Below, one piece after another: positions 8,101 through 14,233 of a stretch of 23,971 nucleotides of DNA. The translations under genes were made by a program, and so were the position numbers. How positions within the stretch are numbered: position 1 is the first letter of the stretch; every line of letters begins with the position of its first letter. The stretch comes from a virus. The stretch is from the IMG/VR virus record IMGVR_UViG_3300032241_000305, positions 1-23,971 of that record; one strand, given 5' to 3'. The notes under the pieces were generated by a model that searched no databases, was not told the origin of the DNA, and was given only the letters and a program-made list of their open reading frames with translations.

Positions 8101-8849
8101 CCGGAAGCTGCTAATAGTGTTGGATTAGCAGCTGAACCTGTTGCTGCTGGTTGGCTTAGTGACCACTCTGGACTACCTACTTTAACCCATGTACCAGCGG
8201 CTGTATCAGTTTGTGGTTTTTTGTACCATAAAATGTTTAGTGTAGTTACGCTAACCATTGCATAATCGCCAACAGCGCCGACGCTGTCTAATGGAGCATA
8301 AGTGCCACCTTCTACGTCAACTAATGTTGCGTTTGTAATAGTTGTAACTTTTTGATGTGCAAATGTTTGGCCGCCTTTTATTTTAACAGAATCACTGTTC
8401 CATTCAAATACGCCGAAGTTAGAACCACCTAGGTCCAACCACCATGTGCCATCTGTAGGCAACCCTGTAGGAATAGTTGCACTACCTACTAGTTGTCGTG
8501 TATCTATGTCAGCACGTACTACATACGCACGGTTGCTTACGCCTAACAAGCTATATGCAGCTTGCAAGCCGTATTCGTTCAATTCACCTGCGTGAACTGG
8601 ATTGTTTTCAGCATCAGTTTGGAAGTAAGGAATACCAAAAGTATTACCGAGATCCATTTGACTTGTTAGCAAGTATACTTTACCTGCATTTGCTTGTAGT
8701 GTACCAGGAGCGACGCCAGTACCTGCAGCATTTAGTTTGTCTTGTTGACTTGCGACAACGATTAAAGGAACGGTTCCTGGGGCGCCAGGAGTGTAGAAAC
8801 TTTCGTCTACTACTGTTACGCTTACGCCGGGTGAACTAAGTTGAGCCAT
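5130..8849 (-). CDS. 18: Giant tail sheath protein gp18 with inserted surface modules
   Basis: A 1239-residue contractile sheath subunit, nearly twice T4 gp18 (659 residues). The N-terminus (residues 1-120; SPGVSVTVVDESF, then EYGLQAAYSLLGVSNRAYVVRAD) and the C-terminal third (from about 915; ending in RLVIYMRYQLNVIAKPFIFE and a helical FLLELVGQRALYDY segment) are the conserved sheath regions that interlock around the tube. The extra mass is roughly residues 125-900. It contains at least five short look-alike modules with a Gly-x-x-Trp strand followed by a Trp-Val or Tyr-rich strand (around 132-152, 195-230, 447-485, 703-735, 774-806). These are probably domains on the outer sheath surface. 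GGAGA lies 7 nt before the ATG, and a perfect TATAAATA late promoter lies 32 nt upstream. gp19 follows. Confidence 0.93.
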   Translation of the reverse strand: MAQLSSPGVSVTVVDESFYTPGAPGTVPLIVVASQQDKLNAAGTGVAPGTLQANAGKVYLLTSQMDLGNTFGIPYFQTDAENNPVHAGELNEYGLQAAYSLLGVSNRAYVVRADIDTRQLVGSATIPTGLPTDGTWWLDLGGSNFGVFEWNSDSVKIKGGQTFAHQKVTTITNATLVDVEGGTYAPLDSVGAVGDYAMVSVTTLNILWYKKPQTDTAAGTWVKVGSPEWSLSQPAATGSAANPTLLAASGSPLAFTGYVDGTPGGSSWGGSGDLGTTLHISSGNFSSMYDGSSLLVNNWVVTGTGTALDGRTITGHNGPNGLIISGLDLSLNGLSGELTPAGDYIFINGVPVGNVTNVADLATAINAANIGGSAGLITAAAINGYLNLYSDGTAEGFNSNPTGSITLSGSTVAKVGLQSKFYMPLALTISPHYQPPEYGTFATAGSANGYPSGSVWVKTTPVNLGADWIVKRYNATSETWVSQPVKLFATTYEALAALDPIGGGINLPTDTVFVKYNDDEHPSTPYADFKLYRRTGTGETAITSSIILNNTFTAETLYQFFIASSETGSKNLSAEFMGGAEGDPGVVSFTAVGNAVVDSQALVAAILQTVAGTAVTAVRNANNSITITHTNGGDMYFYDNNTLSELFTVGTTANYNVTAAIIDIGEESGITWGNEDTYVASLWSSTVGAVGFAKPSVTAITTTPADGTLWYDTFLEEIDIMFNNGTEWVGYKDTTAAAYYQQIYSVGGGLPTDPNGPIISATQPTLQSSGAPLANGDLWIDPQDTENFPTIYKYNGVTNKWVLVDNTDHLTNEGIIFADARWNIDGGVTLGGTPSAITDLLVSNFVDFDCPDPALYPKGTLLWNLRRSGFNVKKYVAGYVDTGANDTRYTHNGDYPEGQPMTYFYPDRWVSDAPNDLNGVGQFGRKAQRAVVLKALLATINENQNIRQPETVIFNLLSCPGYLETTSALISLNTDNGESAFIVADTPARLKSDATTLSNWGNNTAGAAVDGEQGLIENYAYSAVYYPWGYTSDLTGNYIVVPPSHIMLRTIALSDNVSYPWFAPAGVRRGGVTNASSVGYVDGATGEFKTIALNVGQRDTLAAVHVNPITYLAGTGLVAYGQKTRQLVASSLDRINVARLVIYMRYQLNVIAKPFIFEPNDTITRNEIKQQIEKFLLELVGQRALYDYLVVCDSSNNTPARIDANELHVDIAIEPVKAVEFIYIPLRLENTGAIKGLGK

Positions 8850-8881
8850 ATTTTTATCTCCATGAGTGCATGTTCTTAATG

Positions 8882-8889
8882 TATTTATA
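8882..8889 (-). promoter_or_regulatory. Perfect T4-type late promoter TATAAATA for gp18-gp19
   Basis: An exact match to the T4 late-promoter octamer, 32 nt upstream of the gp18 ATG. The predicted leader of about 27 nt contains GGAGA at 8857-8861, 7 nt before the start. It is the only exact 8/8 match of the seven late octamers, and it drives the two most abundant tail proteins. Confidence 0.8.
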
Positions 8890-8905
8890 GCATTTTGAAT
8901 TTTCT

Positions 8906-8920
8906 GGTGTGTTATACACC
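8906..8920. repeat. Small inverted repeat between gp18 promoter and HNH gene
   Basis: GGTGT and ACACC form a 5-bp inverted repeat around a 5-nt loop in the 114-nt divergent gap between gp18 and the zinc/HNH gene. It could be a small operator or RNA hairpin, or chance. No T-run follows it, so it is not an obvious terminator. Confidence 0.25.
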
Positions 8921-8963
8921 TATGAAAAGGTTTTAAAAGGCCAGGTTTTCGTTAAATATATGC

Positions 8964-9299
8964 ATGAGACCACTATGCAGTTGCGGTATGCGCCCTACCG
9001 CTGTTAACTACAAAAAGAATGGAAAAACATTCTACAGAAGTATGTGCAACACTTGTTTAAAGCAAGGTGTTAATGCTGGAGTGCCTAAATGGTTCTTGTC
9101 AGGGTATAGGCCCAAGAGCCAATGTGATAAATGCGGATTTAAAAGTCCGCATAGAGAAGTGTTTACTGTGTTTCATGTGGACGGCGAACTGAATAATTGC
9201 CGTCCTGCTAATTTAAAAACTGTATGTGCGAACTGTGCTCGTGTTCTGCACAAGGAAGGTATTAAATGGCGACAGGGAGATCTCGTTCCAGATTTATAA
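8964..9299 (+). CDS. Zinc-binding HNH-endonuclease-like protein
   Basis: A 111-residue Cys-rich protein. The N-terminal half carries Cys pairs (C5-x-C7 and C28-x2-C31); the C-terminal half has C54-x2-C57 and C88-x2-C91. Between the latter lies VFHVDG (H71, D73) followed by NNCRPANL (N83). This is the layout of an HNH/His-Me-finger nuclease, in which H71 would be catalytic and the four C-terminal cysteines would hold a structural zinc. The final His normally next to the last CxxC is not in the usual place (CARVLH), so activity is uncertain. I recall close relatives as small conserved proteins in cyanophages. It lies alone on the plus strand between gp18 and dNMP kinase, and its 3' end overlaps the convergent kinase gene by 38 nt. 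No clear promoter is visible; AAAGG-type sequences lie about 25-35 nt upstream. Confidence 0.8.
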   Translation: MRPLCSCGMRPTAVNYKKNGKTFYRSMCNTCLKQGVNAGVPKWFLSGYRPKSQCDKCGFKSPHREVFTVFHVDGELNNCRPANLKTVCANCARVLHKEGIKWRQGDLVPDL

Positions 9300-9918
9300 C
9301 TTTCTGTACCTTAGCGTAGAGGTCATCGATACTGGTATCATTAGTCAGTACATGATCAAAATTAGTGCCTACCCAAGCTGTTTCGCTAGCATGAATCTTG
9401 AGTTTATCCATTCGAGTCTTGGCCAATAACCAGTTGATATGATGATCGCCTGCGTTCATATCTATAGCATCTTGATACCATTCAGGTTCATCACCGCGTC
9501 GTACACGGATAACAATACCACCGGCATTTTTAATTGATTTAATTTCGTTAGGAAATCTACAATCGCTGATAACAATGTCATCTAGACTGTTGCGTAGTTT
9601 ATTTTCTAGTGCAGCAATCCACATGTCATCATGAAACCCGTTACGGCATACTTCTGTACCCCATTGTTGTAGAATCCAACGGGGCGTTAGTTCAGGCATA
9701 TTAAGACGATTAGCCCACCAAGTGTCCACTTGTTCTCGCCACTCACGGGCTTGTTTTGTGCGGCCTTCGAGCATAGTACGGTCCCAACCGAATACCACAC
9801 TGACAGCATCCTTTAGGCTATTGGCAAAACTTTCTCGTCTATAACCATGGAAATTAACTAGATAATCAGCAATAGTATCTTTGCCAGAACCGATGAAACC
9901 GCACACGCCTATGATCAT
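9262..9918 (-). CDS. 1: Deoxynucleoside monophosphate kinase (T4 gp1-like)
   Basis: A 218-residue P-loop kinase. The Walker A motif is GFIGSGKDT (residues 7-15), with K13 expected to bind ATP phosphates. WGTEVCR and DDMW segments at about residues 86-100 and the ISDCRFPNE motif (about 117-125) match the T4 gene 1 dNMP kinase family, which phosphorylates dGMP, dTMP and hydroxymethyl-dCMP for phage DNA synthesis. It is the only clear nucleotide-metabolism enzyme among structural genes here. It has its own promoter (TTGACC, 17 nt, TATACT), consistent with early expression by unmodified host polymerase, and an AGGGGG ribosome-binding site 5 nt before the ATG. It lies downstream of gp13 on the same strand and overlaps the convergent HNH gene by 38 nt. 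Read-through from the gp13 late promoter is also possible. Confidence 0.9.
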   Translation of the reverse strand: MIIGVCGFIGSGKDTIADYLVNFHGYRRESFANSLKDAVSVVFGWDRTMLEGRTKQAREWREQVDTWWANRLNMPELTPRWILQQWGTEVCRNGFHDDMWIAALENKLRNSLDDIVISDCRFPNEIKSIKNAGGIVIRVRRGDEPEWYQDAIDMNAGDHHINWLLAKTRMDKLKIHASETAWVGTNFDHVLTNDTSIDDLYAKVQKVINLERDLPVAI

Positions 9919-9939
9919 AGAGCCCCCTAAGTTAGCTCT

Positions 9940-9968
9940 AGTATATAACAGTTATATTACAAGGTCAA
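9940..9968 (-). promoter_or_regulatory. Sigma70-like promoter for dNMP kinase
   Basis: On the minus strand, TTGACC (9968-9963) and TATACT (9945-9940) are separated by exactly 17 nt, a near-consensus housekeeping promoter about 22 nt before the ATG at 9918. The -35 box lies just beyond the gp13 stop codon. It contrasts with the NATAAATA late octamers elsewhere and suggests early transcription. Confidence 0.72.
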
Positions 9969-9978
9969 GAAATTTCTT
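9967..9978. repeat. 12-bp perfect palindrome at the gp13 stop / dNMP kinase -35 box
   Basis: AAGAAATTTCTT is a perfect palindrome overlapping both the gp13 termination codon and the edge of the -35 element of the dNMP kinase promoter. It could be an operator, but AT-rich palindromes of this size also occur by chance. Confidence 0.3.
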
Positions 9979-10762
9979 AGCCAAGAACAAAATAATAGCC
10001 CGAACCGCCAGCAGTATAGTCCATTAATTCTTTGTCTAATTTTTCAATTTCTTCTTTACCGGCACTTAAGAGTGCTGTACCATTTAGTGTAATTGGGCTT
10101 TGCGGACCTGCTATGCTTGCAAACTTACTACGTGCTTCGCCTAGAATCAGTTTAGTTGTTGCCAATGTATAATCTTTGAGCCATTGCTTGGCATAAACAT
10201 CTTGTAGCAATACCCAATCTGGGCGGAAGTTGTAGCATTGTACTAGTATTTGTTCGCCTTGGGCAAACGGACGTTGTAGTATAGTTAAGATATGGCTAGT
10301 AGGTTTCCATTTAAATTCAATATAACTACCAAACATACGGCCTACTAGTTTTTGATATCCAGCAAAAGCGTCGTACGTTGCCAAGCCGCCCATCATGCTT
10401 CCACTCATTAGATAAGTGTTAGTATAAGCTAGATTAAACGGTTCAAATAGCGTACCACCCGCACCAATTCCACTTCTTGAGCCAATAGCTCTACGAAATA
10501 CTTGACGCACTTCGATAACTTCATCAGGTAATCTATATTCATTTTGATCCTGTATTAGCTCAAGGAACATGTAGCTTTCTTCTACACTGTTAGGACTACG
10601 TTGACGATAACGATTTAGTGCACGATCTAATGCTGTTTCAACGTGTATAGGATCTAGTTCTAGATCAATCATACCGTCGCCCAGCATGGTTTTTACATAC
10701 TGAAATACATGATTTCGTTCAGCTGTACTATTGCTTTGTGTACTTGGTGCCTTATCGTCCAT
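9977..10762 (-). CDS. 13: Neck protein gp13-like (head-tail connector)
   Basis: A 261-residue protein matching T4-like gp13, one of two neck proteins joining the portal vertex to the tail. Family features include an N-terminal helical part with a VETALDRALNRYRQRSPNSVEE pattern, a strand EYRLPDEVIEVRQVFRR, a PF-containing loop, the WLKDYTLATTKLILGEARSKF helix near residue 200, and the GPxxPITLNGTALL segment. I chose the ATG at 10762 over one 33 nt upstream because AGAGGAAC precedes it at good spacing, and a GATAAATA late promoter lies 17 nt upstream. The upstream ATG would begin before the promoter octamer. The gene is transcribed divergently from the gp14-like gene, whose promoter lies only a few bases away. 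A 12-bp palindrome covers its stop codon. Confidence 0.87.
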   Translation of the reverse strand: MDDKAPSTQSNSTAERNHVFQYVKTMLGDGMIDLELDPIHVETALDRALNRYRQRSPNSVEESYMFLELIQDQNEYRLPDEVIEVRQVFRRAIGSRSGIGAGGTLFEPFNLAYTNTYLMSGSMMGGLATYDAFAGYQKLVGRMFGSYIEFKWKPTSHILTILQRPFAQGEQILVQCYNFRPDWVLLQDVYAKQWLKDYTLATTKLILGEARSKFASIAGPQSPITLNGTALLSAGKEEIEKLDKELMDYTAGGSGYYFVLG

Positions 10763-10779
10763 AATTAGTTCCTCTATGA

Positions 10780-10787
10780 TATTTATC
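10780..10787 (-). promoter_or_regulatory. Late promoter octamer GATAAATA for gp13
   Basis: GATAAATA lies 17 nt before the chosen gp13 ATG. The predicted short leader contains GAGGAAC as ribosome-binding site. It lies 5 nt from the opposing octamer on the plus strand, forming a compact divergent late-promoter pair. Confidence 0.72.
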
Positions 10788-10792
10788 TGTAC

Positions 10793-10800
10793 CATAAATA
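10793..10800 (+). promoter_or_regulatory. Late promoter octamer CATAAATA, leaderless spacing
   Basis: CATAAATA ends exactly 5 nt (CTAGT) before the ATG at 10806, and no Shine-Dalgarno sequence can fit. If transcription starts 6 nt beyond the octamer, as at T4 late promoters, the mRNA begins at the start codon. It drives the gp14-like, gp15 and Nudix genes. Confidence 0.72.
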
Positions 10801-10805
10801 CTAGT

Positions 10806-12266
10806 ATGCCACGCTTATCACTTTATAAACCCGAAAAAGGGCAAGATTACAAATTTATTGACAGACAAGTGTCTGAAATGTTCCAAGCTGGAGGTACTGA
10901 TCTCTACTGGCACAAGTATCTTGGATCCAACAACGATCCTTCAATGGCCACAGCAGATAAACCTGCTTATGCCAATACCAATCCAGCCAATATACAAGAT
11001 TTGTTGTTGTTGGAAAATCGTGATAGAACCTACGATAAGGAAATTTATCGTATTCGTGGAATCTATAATGTACAAAATATTGACTTTAATCTTAGCCAGT
11101 TTGGCCTGTTTATTGACAACGATACTCTGTACATGGAAATACATATTAATGATTTTGTCAAATATGTAGGCCGCAAACCTATAACTGGAGATGTTATAGA
11201 ATTACCGCACCTACGTGATGAATTTGCCTTAAACGATTATAACATTGCTTTACCACGTTACTATACTGTAGAAGATGTAGGGCGTGCTAGCAACGGGTTT
11301 AGTGTTACTTGGTTTGCACACATATATCGTTTAAAACTTAAACGTATCTTTGATAGTCAACAGTTTGCTCAGATATTTGATGCGGCAGCAACTGACGAAA
11401 ACGGTGATCCAACTAATCAAACACTACGTGATGCTCTAAGTATGTATAATCAAGAGTTGGCTATTAACGATCAAGTAGTAGCACAAGCTGAAGCTGATGC
11501 GGCCAAAAGCGGCTACGAAACTCGTCAGTTTTATACACTGGCTGTAGATGACACTAATGGTAGAACTGTTATTCAAACAGCTGATCAAGATACTATAGAT
11601 GCTAGTGTCGCTAGTCAGCTAGCTTCAGGTACTTACGGTGTAGGACAAAAAACAGGCTATCAAGGTTATCTAGTAGGTGATGGATATCCTGTTAACGGCT
11701 TGGCGTTTGGTTTTGGGGTTAACTTTCCTGCCAATCCAGGTGCAGATGATTTCTTTCTAAGATTAGATTTTTTACCTAATAGATTATTTAGATTTGATGC
11801 AACACTCAATACATGGATTGCTGTAGAAGATGCTGTACGCATGACTATGACACAGACTGATACAAGAGCTACGCAGAAAACAGGATTTATTAACAATACC
11901 AATTGGACATATAACGATGTTGTTGCTACTGATTATATCACAGCTACATCAGGACAAACTGTTATAAGAACACAAATTGATAGCGGTATTACAGCACCGT
12001 ATCTTGTGTTTAAACTCGACTCATCGGTTCCTGGTGTAACATTGATAGATTTTGAAACTGCATTATATCAAACATTGTTTTCAACGTATGTATACACAGA
12101 TGGTAACGGTGTTACTAGTAATAAATTACAAATTAATTTACCTGTAATTGATCAAATTCAACAGATATTACCATATGATGGTCAATGGGCAATAACTCTC
12201 TATAACTACAGAGAAGCACAACGTCAAAGTCTTAGCAAGGCTCTTAGACCTAAAGCAGATTTTTAA
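10806..12266 (+). CDS. Neck/connector structural protein, probable gp14 equivalent
   Basis: A 486-residue protein starting MPRLSLYKPEKGQDY. An upstream ATG in the same frame (10731) would begin inside the oppositely oriented gp13 gene and before the promoter, so I reject it. Conserved-looking stretches are FIDRQVSEMFQAGGTDLYWHKYLG (16-39), NIQDLLLLENRDR (62-74), IRGIYNVQNIDFNLSQFGLF (83-102) and GDVIELPHLRD (128-138). I recall these from aquatic T4-like phage proteins placed next to gp13 and gp15. GDVIELP parallels a GDLIYFP-type motif I recall in T4 gp14 (256 residues). Residues about 301-345 hold a DDFFLRLDFLPNRLFRFD / WIAVED module. Position between gp13 and gp15 supports a neck role, but identity with gp14 is inferred. 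The late promoter ends 5 nt before the ATG, predicting a leaderless mRNA. Confidence 0.72.
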   Translation: MPRLSLYKPEKGQDYKFIDRQVSEMFQAGGTDLYWHKYLGSNNDPSMATADKPAYANTNPANIQDLLLLENRDRTYDKEIYRIRGIYNVQNIDFNLSQFGLFIDNDTLYMEIHINDFVKYVGRKPITGDVIELPHLRDEFALNDYNIALPRYYTVEDVGRASNGFSVTWFAHIYRLKLKRIFDSQQFAQIFDAAATDENGDPTNQTLRDALSMYNQELAINDQVVAQAEADAAKSGYETRQFYTLAVDDTNGRTVIQTADQDTIDASVASQLASGTYGVGQKTGYQGYLVGDGYPVNGLAFGFGVNFPANPGADDFFLRLDFLPNRLFRFDATLNTWIAVEDAVRMTMTQTDTRATQKTGFINNTNWTYNDVVATDYITATSGQTVIRTQIDSGITAPYLVFKLDSSVPGVTLIDFETALYQTLFSTYVYTDGNGVTSNKLQINLPVIDQIQQILPYDGQWAITLYNYREAQRQSLSKALRPKADF

Positions 12267-12277
12267 GGATAAAGAAA

Positions 12278-13774
12278 TTGGAATTTTTTTATGATGGTCA
12301 AATAAGACGTTACATTTCACAAACAATTCGTGTGTTCAGTAACTTTGTAGTTCAGTACGGCGATGGTAGACTAGTGCGAGTACCAGTACTTTATGGAGAT
12401 CCTGATAGGCAAGTTGCAAACATCATGGCTAACAACAGCATGGGCAACAAGGTCAACAGTATTCCTAGAATTAGCGTGTATGTTACTAGCTTTGCACTAG
12501 ATCGCGAACGGCTATCCGATGCTACATTTATCAGCAAGATACATGTACGCGAACGTGACATGCAGATCGATAATACACCTGGAAGTCCTACATTTGGACA
12601 ACCTGTATATAACCAAGATCAAGGCCGTAACTATACGGTAGAGCGACTAATGCCTACTCCATTTAAACTAACCATGAAAGTAGATATATGGTCTAGCAGC
12701 ACTGAACAAAAATTACAGTTACTAGAACAAATACTAGTCTTGTTCAATCCTAGTTTAGAAATACAAACTACTGACAATTATATTGATTGGACCAGTTTAA
12801 GTGTGCTAAATCTTAACGATATTAATTGGAGCAGTAGACAAGTACCTGTTGGCAATGACAGTCCAATTGAAGTGGCTACACTAACTGTAGAAGCACCTGC
12901 TTGGATCAGCCCGCCAGTCAAGGTCAAACGTCTTGGTGTTATGACCAAGATTGTTGCCAATGTTTGGAATACCACACAACAAAGCAACGATTCTTATATA
13001 GAAGGTCTAGCATATGACCCAATCGGTCCTACTCAGTTGTTTAGTAATACTATAACAACTCTAGCTGGCACTACACAGAACAACAGTATAGAAGTTTATG
13101 CCAATCAAGTTATACTATTGCACCACGGTGAAAGTGTGTATCCTAACGAACCTAGTTTAGATGTTGAGCCAGTACGACGCGGAACACCGTTAAGTTGGTT
13201 AGAGTTTTTATCTACTGGCCCTGGCAAGTATGTTGCAGGTGCCAGTATGATTTATCTCACACAGCCTAACGGAACCTATGTGGTAGGAACATTTGCTATC
13301 AACCCACTAGACGAAACAATCTTAACTGTAGACTGGAATCCAGATACACTTACAAGTAACACTGGTATAGATAGTGTTGGCAAACTAGAAGGTTATCCTG
13401 GTTATAATCCATCTGCTGGTTATAGACCTAATAGTCCTGGTACATTTGACGCTATTATTAATCCACAGAGTTTTAATCCTACAACCAACGGTACACCTGC
13501 TGTAGGTACTAGATATCTTATCATAGAAGACATAGGTGCACCTGGCACTGAAAATCACACACTAGCTTGGGGTGCACTGGTAGCAGGAGCTAATGATATC
13601 ATCGAATGGTCAGGATCTGAGTGGTATGTGATCTTTACCGCTAGTCAGAATACCACAACTATGGTATGGCAGACTAATATATACACTGGAGTTCAGTATC
13701 TATGGGACGGTGTCCAATGGAAAAAGAGCTTTGAAGGAGAATATACGCCTGCCTTATGGAAAATAGTACTGTAA
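12278..13774 (+). CDS. 15: Tail terminator / sheath stabiliser gp15-like, with C-terminal extension
   Basis: A 498-residue protein. Residues 1-220 match the order of T4 gp15 (272 residues), the ring that caps the completed tail and joins it to the neck: FFYDGQIRRY and VFSNFVVQYG, RVPVLYGD (34-41), IPRISVYVTSF (62-72), MPTPFKLTMKVDIWSSS (125-141), KLQLLEQILVLFNPSLEIQT, and WISPPVKVKRLG (209-220). The rest is an extension absent from T4. It ends in about 90 residues with ANDIIEWSGSEWYVIF and QYLWDGVQWKKSFEGEY, a Trp-rich module. The start codon is TTG, chosen because AAGGAT lies 7 nt upstream, the frame opens exactly at the conserved FFYDG motif, and no suitable ATG exists. It follows the gp14-like gene by 11 nt and overlaps the Nudix gene by 19 nt. 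Confidence 0.85.
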   Translation: MEFFYDGQIRRYISQTIRVFSNFVVQYGDGRLVRVPVLYGDPDRQVANIMANNSMGNKVNSIPRISVYVTSFALDRERLSDATFISKIHVRERDMQIDNTPGSPTFGQPVYNQDQGRNYTVERLMPTPFKLTMKVDIWSSSTEQKLQLLEQILVLFNPSLEIQTTDNYIDWTSLSVLNLNDINWSSRQVPVGNDSPIEVATLTVEAPAWISPPVKVKRLGVMTKIVANVWNTTQQSNDSYIEGLAYDPIGPTQLFSNTITTLAGTTQNNSIEVYANQVILLHHGESVYPNEPSLDVEPVRRGTPLSWLEFLSTGPGKYVAGASMIYLTQPNGTYVVGTFAINPLDETILTVDWNPDTLTSNTGIDSVGKLEGYPGYNPSAGYRPNSPGTFDAIINPQSFNPTTNGTPAVGTRYLIIEDIGAPGTENHTLAWGALVAGANDIIEWSGSEWYVIFTASQNTTTMVWQTNIYTGVQYLWDGVQWKKSFEGEYTPALWKIVL

Positions 13775-14205
13775 AAGAATCGATAGTTTGTAGCGGAGCA
13801 TTGTTCTACGCTAAGAACACACGACGATTTTTATTGTTACAGAAAGCTCACGGTAAACATGAAGGTACTTGGGGACTTGTTGGCGGTACTAATGTACAAG
13901 GTGAAAGTCCATGGGAAGGTCTAACAAGAGAAATTCGTGAAGAAATTGGATTTATTCCTAGCATTGTTAAAACTATTCCTTTAGAAACTTTTGTCAGTAA
14001 CGATCGTGTGTTTAATTTTCACACTTATCTTTGTGTTATAAACAGCGAATTTGTTCCTACACTTAGCGACGAACACTATGGTTGGGCTTGGGCAACAATA
14101 GATCGAGCGCCAAAACCTTTACATCAAGGACTTAGAAATAGTTTTTCAAATAAAATTATTCGCACTAAATTGCAAACAGTTTTTGATCTAGTTGATCTGA
14201 TATAA
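13756..14205 (+). CDS. Nudix hydrolase
   Basis: A 149-residue protein with a perfect Nudix box, GX5EX7REUXEEXGU, at residues 44-66 (G44, E50, R58-E59, E62-E63, G65). E59, E62 and E63 are the expected Mg-binding catalytic residues. The preceding GTWGLVGGT and the FNFHTYLCVI strand fit the Nudix alpha/beta/alpha fold. Such enzymes hydrolyse nucleoside diphosphates linked to another moiety, for example oxidised dNTPs, nucleotide sugars, NAD or RNA caps. The substrate cannot be told from the sequence. The start overlaps the end of gp15 by 19 nt with no well-spaced Shine-Dalgarno (AAGGAGA lies about 15 nt upstream), so translation is probably coupled. It ends at a bidirectional terminator. Late co-transcription with neck and tail genes is unusual for a metabolic enzyme. 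Confidence 0.92.
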   Translation: MENSTVKESIVCSGALFYAKNTRRFLLLQKAHGKHEGTWGLVGGTNVQGESPWEGLTREIREEIGFIPSIVKTIPLETFVSNDRVFNFHTYLCVINSEFVPTLSDEHYGWAWATIDRAPKPLHQGLRNSFSNKIIRTKLQTVFDLVDLI

Positions 14206-14230
14206 AAAAAGCACCTTGCGGTGCTTTTTT
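14204..14230. terminator. Bidirectional intrinsic terminator between Nudix and tail-structural genes
   Basis: A GCACC/GGTGC stem with TTGC loop (14211-14224) is flanked by seven A on the left and six T on the right, so each strand ends in a T-run. It overlaps the Nudix stop codon and ends 3 nt before the convergent 1429-residue gene's stop. It serves both transcripts and insulates the two opposing late operons. Confidence 0.9.
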
Positions 14231-14233
14231 ATT

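Noticed and set aside
10763-10795. Longer gp13 start at 10795
   Set aside because: It lies upstream of the GATAAATA octamer; ATG 10762 has a good GAGGAAC ribosome-binding site.
10731-10805. Longer N-terminus for the gp14-like protein from ATG 10731
   Set aside because: It would begin inside the divergent gp13 gene and upstream of the late promoter; the added residues look unrelated, and ATG 10806 opens at a conserved-looking MPRLS sequence.
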